Of a DNA stretch of 64,000 nt, positions 1 to 9,246 are shown in pieces. This DNA is from Myxococcus stipitatus DSM 14675. Lineage in GTDB: Bacteria; Myxococcota; Myxococcia; Myxococcales; Myxococcaceae. The notes under the pieces are model-generated. The model worked only from the letters and a program-made list of their open reading frames with translations, searched no databases and was not told the DNA's origin. Each line of letters opens with the position of its first letter. The first letter of the stretch is position 1. The stretch is taken from contig NC_020126.1 of NCBI RefSeq assembly GCF_000331735.1, forward strand, positions 6,947,501-7,011,500. The letters run 5' to 3'. A program made the position numbers and the translations under genes.

Positions 1-2
1 GG

Positions 3-128
3 GTGGGGGCGGTGGACCAGGGCATGGACCTGGGCCTGCCCTTCTGCGGCGCGGCCCCTGACATCGGCGCGGTGGAGTCCGGCTGCCCCGAGAACACCCA
101 GGCGGCGACCGCCTCGCTCACCGAGTGA
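3..128 (+). CDS. C-terminal end of a right-handed parallel beta-helix (choice-of-anchor Q type) protein, partial
   Basis: Only the last 41 codons are in the window. The tail contains LPFCGAAPDIGAVESGC, which resembles the APDIGAxE ending typical of secreted parallel beta-helix (pectate-lyase-like) repeat proteins of the choice-of-anchor Q group. Such proteins are usually extracellular or surface exposed; the substrate cannot be told from the tail. The last codons (LTE-stop) lie inside the first hairpin of the downstream tandem repeat, so the repeat array abuts or has invaded the gene end. Family assignment rests on a short motif and is moderate. Confidence 0.6.
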   Translation: MGAVDQGMDLGLPFCGAAPDIGAVESGCPENTQAATASLTE

Positions 129-489
129 GGCGAGCACGTCCGAAGTCTCCGGCGGCGAAGCGGCTCCAGTCCGCCGGAGGTCTCCACCTGCTCACCGAGT
201 GAGGTGAGCGCGTGCGAAGTCTCCGGCGGCGAAGCGGCTCCAGGCCGCCGGAGGTCTCCATCTGCTCGCCCAATGAGGTGAGCACGTCCGAAGCCTCCGG
301 CGGCGAAGCGGCTCCAGTCCGCCGGAGGTCTCCATCTGCTCGCCCAATGAGGCGAGCACGTCCGAAGTCTCCGGCGGCGAAGCGGCTCCGGTCCGCCGGA
401 GATCTCCACCTGCTCACCGAGTGAGGTGAGCACGTCCGAAGTCTCCGGCGGCGAAGCGGCTCCGGTCCGCCGGAGATATCCACCTGCTC
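116..489. repeat. Five-copy 74-bp tandem repeat with two hairpins per unit
   Basis: The block CGAAGTCTCCGGCGGCGAAG recurs with starts at 141, 215, 289, 363 and 437, exactly 74 bp apart (copy 3 has one change, GCC for GTC). Each unit holds two inverted repeats: CTCCGGCGG/CCGCCGGAG around a 15-nt loop (147-179 in copy 1) and TGCTCACC/GGTGAGCA around GAGTGA or CAATGA. In the second hairpin the arms change together (TGCTCGCC with GGCGAGCA in copy 4), so pairing is conserved. 74 is not a multiple of three, so the array is not protein coding. It lies between two convergent genes and overlaps the stop codon of the upstream one. It may act as a terminator cluster or be a repetitive extragenic element. 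Confidence 0.9.
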
Positions 490-502
490 GAGCGGCGAGG
501 GC

Positions 503-1696
503 TCAGCTCCCCAGCAGCTCGCGGTGCAGCCTCGCCGTGAGCGGCTTGAGGTGCGGCTTCTCGACGAGCAGCGTGAGCTGGAGCGGCGACGTATGGGCCG
601 CATGCACCTGGGCTCCCAGCTCCTCCGCCGCCGCGAGCGCCTGACGCAGCGGCGCCCAGTCCGCGTTGAGGCCCACGCCCACGCACGTGACGGTGCCCAG
701 CTCCTCGCGCCAGGACACCGCGCCGCTGAAGCGCGTCGCCAGCTCCTTGCGCAGCGCCTCCGGTCCATGGATGTCCGCGAGCGGCACGAGCAGGTACGCG
801 TGCCCCGCGCCTCCCGGCAACCCATCGAAGCCCAGGGAGCGGCCGCGCACGCCTCGCGCGTCCAGGAACTCCAGCAGCTCCGGCAGCGGGACCTCCTTCC
901 CCGCGGCCAGCACCGCCAGCTCCGCGTCCGAGGTAACCCCCTTCACGCGCGTGTCCGTCGGCGCGGTCAGCTCGCGCACCAGCGTGCCGCTGCCCTGTGC
1001 ATGCGCGGTGCGGGCCAGGATGGCGATGCCTCGGGACTTCGCCCACTCCACCGCCTGCGCGTTGAGCACCTTCGCGCCCGCGCTCGCCAACTCCTGCATC
1101 TCGTCGTAGCTGAGTGACTCCAGCTTGCGCGCGTCGGGCACCACACGCGGGTCCGCGCTGAAGATGCCGTCGACGTCGGAGTAGATTTCACACGCCTCCG
1201 CCTCCAGCGCCGCGGCCAGCGCCACCGCCGTCGTGTCCGAGCCGCCGCGCCCCAGCGTCGTCACTTCCTTCTTGTAGGACACACCCTGATAGCCGGCGAC
1301 GATGACCACCTTGCCCCGCGCCAGCTCGTCATGGATGCGATACGGCCGCACCTCGACGATGCGCGCCTGGGCATGTGCGTCATTCGTGATGATGCCGCTC
1401 TGGCTTCCCGTGAAGCTGATGGCTGGCACGTCCATCTCCTGGAGCGCCATGGACAACAGCGCCATCGAGATGCGCTCGCCACACGTGAGCAGCATGTCCA
1501 GCTCGCGCCGCGCGGGGTCGGGCGACACCTGCTTGGCCAACGCGAGCAGCTCGTCGGTGGTGTCGCCCATGGCACTCACCACCACCACCACCTGGTACCC
1601 GGCGTCGCGCTTGTCCTTCACCCGGCGCGCCACCTTGCGAATCTTCTCCACGTCCGCGACCGACGAGCCGCCGTACTTCTGGACCACGATAGGCAT
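503..1696 (-). CDS. lysC: Aspartate kinase
   Basis: Phosphorylates aspartate, the first step towards lysine, threonine, methionine and diaminopimelate. The 397-residue protein starts MPIVVQKYGGSS, the aspartokinase lysine/phosphate loop, and carries the GRGGSDTTAVALAAAL nucleotide-binding stretch near residue 150. Residues from about 265 onward form the regulatory ACT part, so allosteric feedback is likely although the effector cannot be read from sequence. Length matches the usual monofunctional lysC type (about 400 aa); there is no fused homoserine dehydrogenase. The gene stands alone, convergent with the beta-helix gene and divergent from the ABC operon across a 220-bp gap in which I see no clear operator. 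Confidence 0.95.
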   Translation of the reverse strand: MPIVVQKYGGSSVADVEKIRKVARRVKDKRDAGYQVVVVVSAMGDTTDELLALAKQVSPDPARRELDMLLTCGERISMALLSMALQEMDVPAISFTGSQSGIITNDAHAQARIVEVRPYRIHDELARGKVVIVAGYQGVSYKKEVTTLGRGGSDTTAVALAAALEAEACEIYSDVDGIFSADPRVVPDARKLESLSYDEMQELASAGAKVLNAQAVEWAKSRGIAILARTAHAQGSGTLVRELTAPTDTRVKGVTSDAELAVLAAGKEVPLPELLEFLDARGVRGRSLGFDGLPGGAGHAYLLVPLADIHGPEALRKELATRFSGAVSWREELGTVTCVGVGLNADWAPLRQALAAAEELGAQVHAAHTSPLQLTLLVEKPHLKPLTARLHRELLGS

Positions 1697-1916
1697 GAGC
1701 GTCTCACTACCCTTGTTGGGTGTGTCCGGGGAACCACACCGATGGGGCTATTGCAGGAGCGCGGCCAGCCCGAGCAGCCCTCGGGCCAGGAACCGGACGT
1801 CGCCTTGACACCCCAAGGTCGCCCCCTATAGTCGACCGCGGTCTGCCCGGGCCGTCCGAGATACTCCTCCACGGCCGGCGGCCCAGGCTCGAGCGCGTCT
1901 TCCCTGGAGCCTGCCC

Positions 1917-2645
1917 ATGGCGATGATTGAGGTGCAGCACCTCACCAAGCGGTACCGCGACCGCGTGGCCATCGACAACCTCACCTTCAGCGTGGAAGAG
2001 GGAGAAATCCTCGGCTTCCTCGGGCCCAACGGCGCGGGCAAGTCGACGACGATGAAGATTCTCACCGGCTTCATTCCTCCGTCGGAGGGAGTGGCCCGGG
2101 TAGGAGGCTTCGACGTCTCGCAGCACCCGCTCGAGGCGAAGCGTCACATCGGCTACCTGCCGGAGACCCCGCCGCTGTATCCGGAGATGACGGTGCGCGG
2201 ATACCTGCGCTTCGTCGCGGCGCTCAAGCGCCTGCCTCCTCGAGGACTCCGGGATGAGGTGGAGCGCGTGGCGGCCCTCACGGGCGTCACCCATGTGGCG
2301 GAGCGCCTCCTCCAGAATCTCTCCAAGGGCTACAAGCAGCGCGTGGGCATCGCCCAGGCGCTCCTGGGCTCACCGCCCGTCATCATCCTCGACGAGCCCA
2401 CGGAGGGACTGGACCCCACGCAGCGCGCGGAGGTTCGCGCGCTCATCAAGGGCCTCGCGGGCAAGCACACCGTCATCCTCTCCACGCACATCCTCCCGGA
2501 AGTGACGATGACGTGCGAGAAGGTCCTCATCCTCAACCAGGGGCGCATCGCCGCCTACGACGACCTGCGGAAGCTGGCCGGGACCCAAGGCACGGCCGAG
2601 AGCGCGTCGCTGGAAGAGGTCTTCATCAAGCTGACCGCCGCCTGA
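1917..2645 (+). CDS. ABC transporter ATP-binding protein (GldA-like)
   Basis: Energises an ABC-2 type exporter with the next three genes. The 242-residue protein has Walker A GPNGAGKST (about residues 38-46), an LSKGYKQRVGIAQAL signature, Walker B VIILDEPTEGLDP and the switch histidine in STHILPE. It is of the CcmA/GldA class used with ABC-2 permeases. The start is preceded by GGAG with a short spacer (1908-1911); an in-frame ATG six bases later is the alternative. The permease follows after 37 bp. The cargo is unknown. The name GldA comes from Bacteroidetes gliding, but this four-gene arrangement is widespread and does not by itself imply a motility role. Confidence 0.9.
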   Translation: MAMIEVQHLTKRYRDRVAIDNLTFSVEEGEILGFLGPNGAGKSTTMKILTGFIPPSEGVARVGGFDVSQHPLEAKRHIGYLPETPPLYPEMTVRGYLRFVAALKRLPPRGLRDEVERVAALTGVTHVAERLLQNLSKGYKQRVGIAQALLGSPPVIILDEPTEGLDPTQRAEVRALIKGLAGKHTVILSTHILPEVTMTCEKVLILNQGRIAAYDDLRKLAGTQGTAESASLEEVFIKLTAA

Positions 2646-2682
2646 GCACGGCCCGCCCTCCCCCTCAAGGAATCTCCGGTTC

Positions 2683-3486
2683 ATGCGCACTGCCCTGGCC
2701 ATCGCTCGCAAGGAGCTGTCCGTCTACTTCACCACCCCGTGGGCCTATGGCGTCTTCACCGCCATGGCGGCGCTCTCGTCGTTCCTCTTCGTGAACCTGC
2801 TCGTGGAGTTCCAACTGAGACAGGCCGAGGCACGCGCCACGTCGTGGGAGCAGATGTCGCCGAACCTCCATGCGTACCGAAACCTCACCGACGGCGTGGT
2901 CGTCCCGTTGTGGGGCATCGTCATCGCCATCACGCTGTTCGTCGCGCCCTTCCTCTCGATGCGGCTGTTCGCCGAGGAGAAGCGCAACAAGACCTTCGAG
3001 CTGCTCATGACCGCGCCCGTGAAGACCATCGAGCTCGTGCTGGGCAAGTACCTGGGCGGCCTGGGCATCATCACCGCGACGCTGGGCACCACGCTCATCT
3101 TCCCGCTGCTGCTCTCCCTCCATGGCCACGCCGAGTCCGGCACCGCGCTGGACTGGACCACCGTGCTCCTGGGCTTCGGGGGCGTCCTGCTGTGGGGCGC
3201 CACCTGCATGGCGGTGGGCCTGTTCATCTCCGCGTTGACGGAAAGCCAGATGCTGGCGGCCTTCCTCACCTTCACGGTGCTGCTGCCGTGGATGATGCTG
3301 ACCGGCGTCGCGCAGTCCGCGTCAGAGCCCCTGCGCTCCGTGCTGCTGTACCTGTCCTTCGACGCCCAGCTCCACGAGATGACGCGGGGCATCCTCGAGG
3401 TGAAGGCGCTCGTGTTCTTCACGTCCGTCATCGCCTTCTCGCTGCTGCTCACGCACCGCACCGTGGAAGCGCGGCGTTGGGCCTGA
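2683..3486 (+). CDS. ABC-2 type transporter permease (GldF-like)
   Basis: Membrane channel subunit for the preceding ATPase. The 267 residues contain about six hydrophobic segments: an N-terminal one after ARKELSVYFTTPWAYG, one around residue 75 (VVPLWGIVIAITLFVAPFLS), and four more to the C terminus. The stretch MRLFAEEKRNKTFELLMTAP is characteristic of ABC-2 permeases that carry the coupling helix. It is followed 37 bp later by the GldG-like gene, so co-transcription is likely. The substrate is not deducible. Confidence 0.88.
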   Translation: MRTALAIARKELSVYFTTPWAYGVFTAMAALSSFLFVNLLVEFQLRQAEARATSWEQMSPNLHAYRNLTDGVVVPLWGIVIAITLFVAPFLSMRLFAEEKRNKTFELLMTAPVKTIELVLGKYLGGLGIITATLGTTLIFPLLLSLHGHAESGTALDWTTVLLGFGGVLLWGATCMAVGLFISALTESQMLAAFLTFTVLLPWMMLTGVAQSASEPLRSVLLYLSFDAQLHEMTRGILEVKALVFFTSVIAFSLLLTHRTVEARRWA

Positions 3487-3523
3487 TGCGGCCCGTGCTC
3501 GTGCGAAAGGGAAACCCGGACCC

Positions 3524-5095
3524 ATGAAAGCGACCCACCTCGGCCAGTACCTGGGCGCCCTCGGGCTCATGCTGCTCCTGTCCAGCCCCGTCACGCTCTT
3601 CATCACGTCCGGCAGCCTCACCGCGGCCGTCGTCAAGGCGGGGCTCGGACTGGTGCTGGTGGGCGTGTACCTGGCCACCAACCTCGAGTCCTTCCGCCAG
3701 TTCGCATCGAGTCAGGCGAGCTTCGCCTTCCTGCGCTCCGCGCTCACCGTGCTCGTGGCGCTGTGCGGGCTGGTGGCGCTCAACTATCTGGCGGCCACGA
3801 AGGGGGCGCGGTGGGACCTGACGCAGGGGAGGATTCACTCGCTCTCTCCGCAGACCGTCACCGCGCTGGAGTCGCTGCCGGAGAAGGTCGTCGCCATCGG
3901 CTTCCTGCCGCCCACCCATGAGGCCAACGCCCTGCTGGAGTCGCTGTTCCAGCGCTACCACGAGCAGGCGCCGGAGCGCTTCGAGTACCAGCTCCTCGAC
4001 CCGAGCAGCAGCCCGGAGCTGGCCGCGCGGTTCAACCTCCGGGCGGGGCAAGCCAGCGTCGTGCTGGTCCGAGGCGAGGGCCTCAATGCCCCGCACACCA
4101 CCGCCGCCAGCGTCTCCGAGCAGGACCTGACCAACGCCCTCATCCGGCTGACGTCGGTGGGAACGCAGCGCGTGTACTTCATCACCGGCCATGGCGAATG
4201 GCCGCTCGAGAAGGAACAGGCGAATGCCGCGGACCCCGGCGCGACGCTGTCCGAGCTGCGCCGACAGCTCCTCCACGAAGGCTACGCCGCGGACGCGATG
4301 TACCTGGTGGGCACGACGGACATCCCGCGCGACGCCTCGCTCGTCATCATCGCGGGAGCGCGGGCCCCGTACACCGAGCCCGAGGTGGAGGTGCTGCGCA
4401 AGTACCTGGCCGGCGGTGGCCGCATGCTCTACTTCACGGACGTCGGGCTGGAGGATGGGCTCGGGTCGCTGCTGGCCGAGTACGGCATCCAGCTCGACGA
4501 GGGCGTCGCCGCGGACTCGCAGTTCAACAGCGGCAATCCGTACGTGCTGGTCTCCAAGTTCTACAGCAACCACGCCATCGTGAAGCCGCTGGTGCAGCGC
4601 AACCTCAACGTGCAGCTGCCCATGGTGCGAAGCCTCGGCGTGCTGCGGGAAGGGATGGCGCCAGGCGTGCGTGTGGAGCCGATGGTCCACACCTCGCAGA
4701 ACGGCTGGGTGGAGACCACGCCCGCCCAGAACGCGGTGCCCTCCGATGGAGAGAAGGCGGGCCAGCTCACGCTCGCCGCCGCCATCACCCGCGACACGAG
4801 CGACACGCCCGACAAGCGCTTCGGCGAGGCGCGGCTCGTGGTGCTGGGTGACTCGGACCTGCTGCTCGACTCCAACTGGGGACATGAGCCCAATCGCAAC
4901 CTGGTGATGAACGCGCTGGGCTGGGCGTCCCATCAAGTGGCCCGAATCACCGTGCGTCCTCCGGACCGGGAGGTGTCCACGCTGGAGCTGGACGCGTCCG
5001 CCGTGAAGCGCATGCGCTTCCTCGCCACCGACCTGTTCCCCCTCACCCTGATGGGCCTGGGCATCGCCATCTGGCTGGCGCGGCGGCACAAGTGA
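3524..5095 (+). CDS. GldG-family ABC transporter auxiliary protein
   Basis: A 523-residue membrane protein: three hydrophobic segments at the N terminus (residues 5-30, 33-52 and 64-88), a large extracytoplasmic region that begins KGARWDLTQGRIHSLSPQT, and a final membrane helix (LFPLTLMGLGIAIWLARR). The WDLT...R.. SLS signature and the FITGHGEWPLE and VVLGDSD segments are typical of the GldG / ABC-type uncharacterised transport region family. It overlaps the next gene by 4 bp (GTGA). By analogy it forms the periplasmic part of the exporter; the biochemical role of this family is poorly known. Confidence 0.85.
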   Translation: MKATHLGQYLGALGLMLLLSSPVTLFITSGSLTAAVVKAGLGLVLVGVYLATNLESFRQFASSQASFAFLRSALTVLVALCGLVALNYLAATKGARWDLTQGRIHSLSPQTVTALESLPEKVVAIGFLPPTHEANALLESLFQRYHEQAPERFEYQLLDPSSSPELAARFNLRAGQASVVLVRGEGLNAPHTTAASVSEQDLTNALIRLTSVGTQRVYFITGHGEWPLEKEQANAADPGATLSELRRQLLHEGYAADAMYLVGTTDIPRDASLVIIAGARAPYTEPEVEVLRKYLAGGGRMLYFTDVGLEDGLGSLLAEYGIQLDEGVAADSQFNSGNPYVLVSKFYSNHAIVKPLVQRNLNVQLPMVRSLGVLREGMAPGVRVEPMVHTSQNGWVETTPAQNAVPSDGEKAGQLTLAAAITRDTSDTPDKRFGEARLVVLGDSDLLLDSNWGHEPNRNLVMNALGWASHQVARITVRPPDREVSTLELDASAVKRMRFLATDLFPLTLMGLGIAIWLARRHK

Positions 5096-6591
5096 GCGCC
5101 GCGAGGAAGAGCCTGGTCGCGCTGCTCGTCCTCGGCGCGGGAGGGCTGGGCTTCTCCGCGTGGCGCGCGTCCCAGCGACCCTCGACTCCGAAGGCTCGCG
5201 AGCAGCGCCCTGCTTCCGAGCAGCTCTTCGCCCCGCCTCGAGCACCAGGCACCCAGGCGCCCGTCTTCACGCACATCACCGTGCGGGCCCAGGGAAACAC
5301 CACCGAGCTGGCTCGCGAGCAGAAGGGCGAGTGGCGATTGGTGGCGCCGGTGAAGGCCCGCGCGGAGGCCGCCGCCGTGGAGGCCCTGCTCGAGACGCTG
5401 GGCAGCTCGACGGCCAGCCCCGTCGTGAACGAAGCCCCCACCGACGCGGACCTGGAGAAGTACGGCCTCCGCTCGCCCGTCTTCACCGTCACGGCCCGGG
5501 CCTACCTTCCGGACGCCCGCGGCGGCGGCGCCGATGACCCGAGCCGCCTGCACACCGTGACGCTGCACGGTGGCGTCGAGAACACGTTCGACGGCTCCGT
5601 GTACGTGCGTCGCGAGGGAGACCCCAAGGTCTACGCGGCGCAGGGTTCCGTGCGGTGGAGCCTGGACAAGGACACCTTCGCGCTGCGCTCGAAGGAGCTC
5701 CTGGGTGAGCTGGAGACCGCATCCCTCGTGAGCATCGAGGTGCGGGCGCAGGGACGCGGCTACCTCCTGGAGCACGACGTGGGCACGCCGCGCTGGCGGC
5801 TGACGAAGCCCGTGGCCGAGCGCGCGGATGAAGCTCGCGTCTCCGCGCTGCTGAAGTCGCTGAAGGAGCAGCGGGCGCTGTCGTTCCCAGAGGACTCCGC
5901 GCCCCTGCGCAAGAAGCTGGGCCTGGAGGCGCCCCTCGTCGATGCACGCTTCACCCTTCGCGAGGGTGAGCCGGTGCGCATCCGACTGGCGCAGGTGACG
6001 GAAGAGGGCGTGGTGCGCGTCCACGCGCTGCGGGAGCAAGGCGCTCACGCGGTGCTGGGCGAAGTCCCCGAGAGCGCGCTCACGGCGCTGGACGTCGACG
6101 TGCGCGAGCTGAAGGACCAGCACGTGCTGAGCTTCCGCCGTGAGGAAGTGCGGCGCGTGGTGTTCCATCCCGGCGGCGGTGCAGCCCCCATCACCGTGGC
6201 CAATCTGTCTCCCGGAGATGGTGGCACCGAGGCGTGGCACGTGGAGTCGCCGACGCCGGGCAAGGCCCAGCACTTCCGGGTGGTGTCACTGCTCCGCGCG
6301 CTGGGCGCACTCAAGGCGTCCGCCTTCGGCGAGGCGAAGCCCCGGAGCTGGGCGAAGTACGGCATCAGTGAGAGCTCCGCGGGCGTGCAGTTGCTCAATC
6401 AGGAAGGTCATGAGCTCGCGCGGCTGTCGCTGGGCACCCCTGTCCCGGACTCCGCCGACTTGAGCTACGCGCGCGGCTCCGGACCCGAGGTGCTGGAGGT
6501 CCGCATGGAGGGACTCGAGCTGCCGCGACGGGCCGAGGACCTCACCGACGCCCTCCCCGCCCCCGCGCCAGATGAAGCCGCGACCCCTTGA
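5092..6591 (+). CDS. DUF4340 domain-containing protein
   Basis: Starts with GTG inside the GTGA overlap with the GldG-like gene. The 499-residue product has an N-terminal hydrophobic anchor (SLVALLVLGAGGLGFSAWRA) and then repeated beta-rich modules of the type 'WRLxxPVxxRAExxxVxxLLxxL', seen near residues 80-110 and 225-270, which is the DUF4340 pattern. It is the usual fourth gene of GldA/F/G-like operons. The protein is probably membrane anchored and faces the periplasm. It ends with an Ala/Pro-rich tail. No enzymatic motif is visible. Confidence 0.8.
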   Translation: MSAARKSLVALLVLGAGGLGFSAWRASQRPSTPKAREQRPASEQLFAPPRAPGTQAPVFTHITVRAQGNTTELAREQKGEWRLVAPVKARAEAAAVEALLETLGSSTASPVVNEAPTDADLEKYGLRSPVFTVTARAYLPDARGGGADDPSRLHTVTLHGGVENTFDGSVYVRREGDPKVYAAQGSVRWSLDKDTFALRSKELLGELETASLVSIEVRAQGRGYLLEHDVGTPRWRLTKPVAERADEARVSALLKSLKEQRALSFPEDSAPLRKKLGLEAPLVDARFTLREGEPVRIRLAQVTEEGVVRVHALREQGAHAVLGEVPESALTALDVDVRELKDQHVLSFRREEVRRVVFHPGGGAAPITVANLSPGDGGTEAWHVESPTPGKAQHFRVVSLLRALGALKASAFGEAKPRSWAKYGISESSAGVQLLNQEGHELARLSLGTPVPDSADLSYARGSGPEVLEVRMEGLELPRRAEDLTDALPAPAPDEAATP

Positions 6592-6807
6592 TGTTGCGGT
6601 AACCCCGTAAGCCTCTCAATCCAGGATGTCCCATGTTGACGCGGCGCACTGCCCGTTTGACGCGGGACCCGTGCGCATTCACGCACCGCTTCGCCCTGGA
6701 GACTGTGGAGAAGACTGACAATCTCTGGCAGTTCTTTGTGCTTTCCTCCTCGGAAGCACCTGCCTACCTTTTGGTCACACTCGTAGACGATGTGCGGAGG
6801 CACTCTC

Positions 6808-7878
6808 ATGGTCAGCGCTGCGGAAAATCCTCTTGGGCTGAACGGCTTTGAGTTCGTGGAGTTCACGAGCCCCGCGCCCGAGGCGATGATCAAGCTGGTG
6901 GAGGCGCTGGGCTTCACCGCCTACTCCAAGCATCCGACCAAGGAGCTGGTCCGCTACAAGCAGGGCGACATCAATCTGCTCATCAGCCGTGAGCCGTCCG
7001 GCCAGGCCGCCGACTTCCGGGCCGACCATGGTCCTTCCGCCAACGCCATGGCGTTCCGCGTGGGCAATGCCCGCACGTCCTATGAGCTGGCACTGGAGCG
7101 CGGCGCCATCGCGGCGGACCCGACCCAGAGCTCCCTGGGCGAGGGCTACTATGTCATCCAGGGCATCGGTGGCAGCCTGCTGTATCTCATCGACCGGCAC
7201 GGGCCGAACGGCACCATCTACGACTCCTGGGAGCAGATTCCCGGCGCCGCGGAGGCGGAGGCTCGCAACAGCGTGGGCCTGGAGTCGTTGGACCACCTGA
7301 CGCACAACGTGCGCCGGGGCCAGATGCGCACCTGGTCGACCTTCTACAACCGCATCTTCGGCTTCACCGAGCAGAAGTACTTCGACATCAAGGGCCAGGC
7401 CACGGGCCTGTTCAGCCAGGCGATGATTGCTCCGGACCGCAACATCCGGATTCCGCTCAACGAGAGCCAGGACGACAAGTCCCAGATCGAAGAGTTCATC
7501 CGCCTGTACAAGGGCGAGGGCATCCAGCACCTGGCCCTGTCCACCCAGGACATCTACGGCACCGTCGAGAAGCTGCGCGCTCGCGGCGTGCTGCTCCAAG
7601 ACACGCTCGACACGTACTACGACCTGGTCGACAAGCGCGTGCCGAACCACGGCGAGGACCTGGCGCGGATGAAGCAGAACCGCATCCTCATCGACGGCAA
7701 CGAGCAGGAGGGTCTGCTCCTGCAGATCTTCACCGAGAACCTCTTCGGCCCCATCTTCTTCGAAATCATCCAGCGCAAGGGCAACGAGGGCTTCGGCAAC
7801 GGCAACTTCCAGGCGCTCTTCGAGTCCATCGAGCTGGACCAGATTCGCCGCGGCGTCATCAAGGTCGACAAGCGGTAG
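6808..7878 (+). CDS. hppD: 4-hydroxyphenylpyruvate dioxygenase
   Basis: Converts 4-hydroxyphenylpyruvate to homogentisate in tyrosine degradation. The 356-residue protein has the two-part vicinal-oxygen-chelate fold: an N-terminal half starting NPLGLNGFEFVEF and a catalytic C-terminal half with the iron ligands in LDHLTHNV, GIQHLAL and FFEIIQRKG, and the conserved closing GFGNGNFQALFESIE. I chose ATG 6808 because GGAGG lies 8 nt upstream (6795-6799); an in-frame ATG at 6790 would overlap that site. It is the first gene of a three-gene operon with hmgA and a Rieske protein. The 216 bp upstream hold its promoter, but I could not pick a convincing -35/-10 pair. Confidence 0.95.
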   Translation: MVSAAENPLGLNGFEFVEFTSPAPEAMIKLVEALGFTAYSKHPTKELVRYKQGDINLLISREPSGQAADFRADHGPSANAMAFRVGNARTSYELALERGAIAADPTQSSLGEGYYVIQGIGGSLLYLIDRHGPNGTIYDSWEQIPGAAEAEARNSVGLESLDHLTHNVRRGQMRTWSTFYNRIFGFTEQKYFDIKGQATGLFSQAMIAPDRNIRIPLNESQDDKSQIEEFIRLYKGEGIQHLALSTQDIYGTVEKLRARGVLLQDTLDTYYDLVDKRVPNHGEDLARMKQNRILIDGNEQEGLLLQIFTENLFGPIFFEIIQRKGNEGFGNGNFQALFESIELDQIRRGVIKVDKR

Positions 7879-7908
7879 CCGTCAGCCCGACATCGGCGGA
7901 GGCATGCT

Positions 7909-9246
7909 GTGACTCTCGAGAATCGAAGCGCGGTCACTCCGAAGAGCGGGCTGCGCAAGGCGCCCGGCGACTTCCTCTCCGGATTCGGAAACGAGTTCGC
8001 GACGGAGGCGGTCGCGGGCGCCCTCCCCGTGGGGCAGAACTCTCCGCAGCGGGCCCCCTTCGGGCTCTATGCGGAGCAGTTGTCGGGCACGGCCTTCACC
8101 GCGGCGCGCCGGGAGAACCGGCGCTCCTGGCTGTACCGGCTGCGGCCCAGCGCCAACCACGCGTCCTTCAAGGTCCACCCGCAGGGGCTCCTGCGCGGCG
8201 GGCCGTTCGACGAGGTTCCCCCCACGCCCAACCGGCTGCGGTGGAGCCCCCTGCCCGCGCCCACCGAGCCCACGGACTTCATCGAGGGCTGGGTCACCTA
8301 CGCGGGCAACGGAGACCCCGGTGTCGGCGCGGGCGTCGCCGTCCATCTGTACCGCGCCAACCGGTCCATGACGGACAAGGTGTTCTTCGACGCGGACGGT
8401 GAGCTGCTCATCGTTCCGCAGGCGGGGAAGCTCACGCTCGTGACGGAGATGGGCGTGATGGACCTGCGGCCCGGCGAGATCGGCGTGGTGCCTCGCGGCG
8501 TGCGCTTCCGCGCGGAGCTGCCCGAGGGCCCTGTCGCGGGCTACATCTGTGAGAACCACGGCGCCCTCTTCCGCCTGCCGGACCTGGGGCCCATCGGCGC
8601 CAATGGCCTCGCCAACGCGCGGGACTTCCTGACGCCCGTGGCCGCGTTCGAGGACGTGGACCGCCCGACGCTCGTCATCCAGAAGTTCCAGGGCCGGCTG
8701 TGGTCCTCGCAGTTCGACCACTCTCCGCTCGACGTGGTGGCGTGGCACGGCAACCTGGCGCCGTACAAGTACGACCTGGCGCGGTTCAACACCGTGGGCA
8801 CGGTGAGCTACGACCATCCGGACCCGTCCATCTTCACGGTGCTGACGTCGCCGAGCGAAGTGCCGGGCACGGCCAACTGTGACTTCGTCATCTTCCCGCC
8901 TCGGTGGATGGTGGCGGAGAACACCTTCCGGCCGCCCTACTTCCATCGCAACGTAATGAGCGAGTTCATGGGGCTGGTGCATGGCGTGTACGACGCGAAG
9001 GCCGGCGGCTTTGCTCCGGGCGGCGCGTCGCTGCACAACTGCATGAGCGGCCATGGGCCGGACCGCTCCAGCTACGAGCAGGCGGTGAAGGTGGACCTGA
9101 AGCCGCACAAGATCCAGGACACGCTGGCGTTCATGTTCGAGTCGCGCTGGGTCTTCCGCCCCACGCGCTTCGCGATGGAGACGCCCGCGATGCAGCTGGA
9201 CTACGACCACTGCTGGGACGGCTTCGAGAAGGCCCGCCTGCCTTGA
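7909..9246 (+). CDS. hmgA: Homogentisate 1,2-dioxygenase
   Basis: Opens the ring of homogentisate to maleylacetoacetate, directly after hppD. The 445-residue protein shows the family start (FLSGFGNEFATEA), the hexamer-specific YKYDLARFNTVG segment, and the iron-binding region with RPPYFHRNVMSEFMGL and LHNCMSGHGPD. The start is GTG 7909 with GGCGGAGG six bases upstream; the in-frame context excludes the nearby ATG, which runs into a stop. Length is typical. The following Rieske gene overlaps its stop by TTGA. Maleylacetoacetate isomerase and fumarylacetoacetase are not in the window. Confidence 0.95.
   Translation: MTLENRSAVTPKSGLRKAPGDFLSGFGNEFATEAVAGALPVGQNSPQRAPFGLYAEQLSGTAFTAARRENRRSWLYRLRPSANHASFKVHPQGLLRGGPFDEVPPTPNRLRWSPLPAPTEPTDFIEGWVTYAGNGDPGVGAGVAVHLYRANRSMTDKVFFDADGELLIVPQAGKLTLVTEMGVMDLRPGEIGVVPRGVRFRAELPEGPVAGYICENHGALFRLPDLGPIGANGLANARDFLTPVAAFEDVDRPTLVIQKFQGRLWSSQFDHSPLDVVAWHGNLAPYKYDLARFNTVGTVSYDHPDPSIFTVLTSPSEVPGTANCDFVIFPPRWMVAENTFRPPYFHRNVMSEFMGLVHGVYDAKAGGFAPGGASLHNCMSGHGPDRSSYEQAVKVDLKPHKIQDTLAFMFESRWVFRPTRFAMETPAMQLDYDHCWDGFEKARLP

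Noticed and set aside
116..489. Tandem repeat considered as a CRISPR array
   Set aside because: The copies are contiguous with no unique spacers and the unit is 74 bp with internal hairpins; no cas genes nearby.
3449..5245. A 598-codon minus-strand frame opposite the GldG-like gene
   Set aside because: Low-complexity Arg/Gly/His composition and overlap with a clear membrane protein gene; shadow frame.
6728..6745. Possible sigma-54 promoter (TGGCAGTTCTTTGTGC) upstream of hppD
   Set aside because: The GG-to-GC distance is 11 rather than 10 bases and the invariant GC element is poor.
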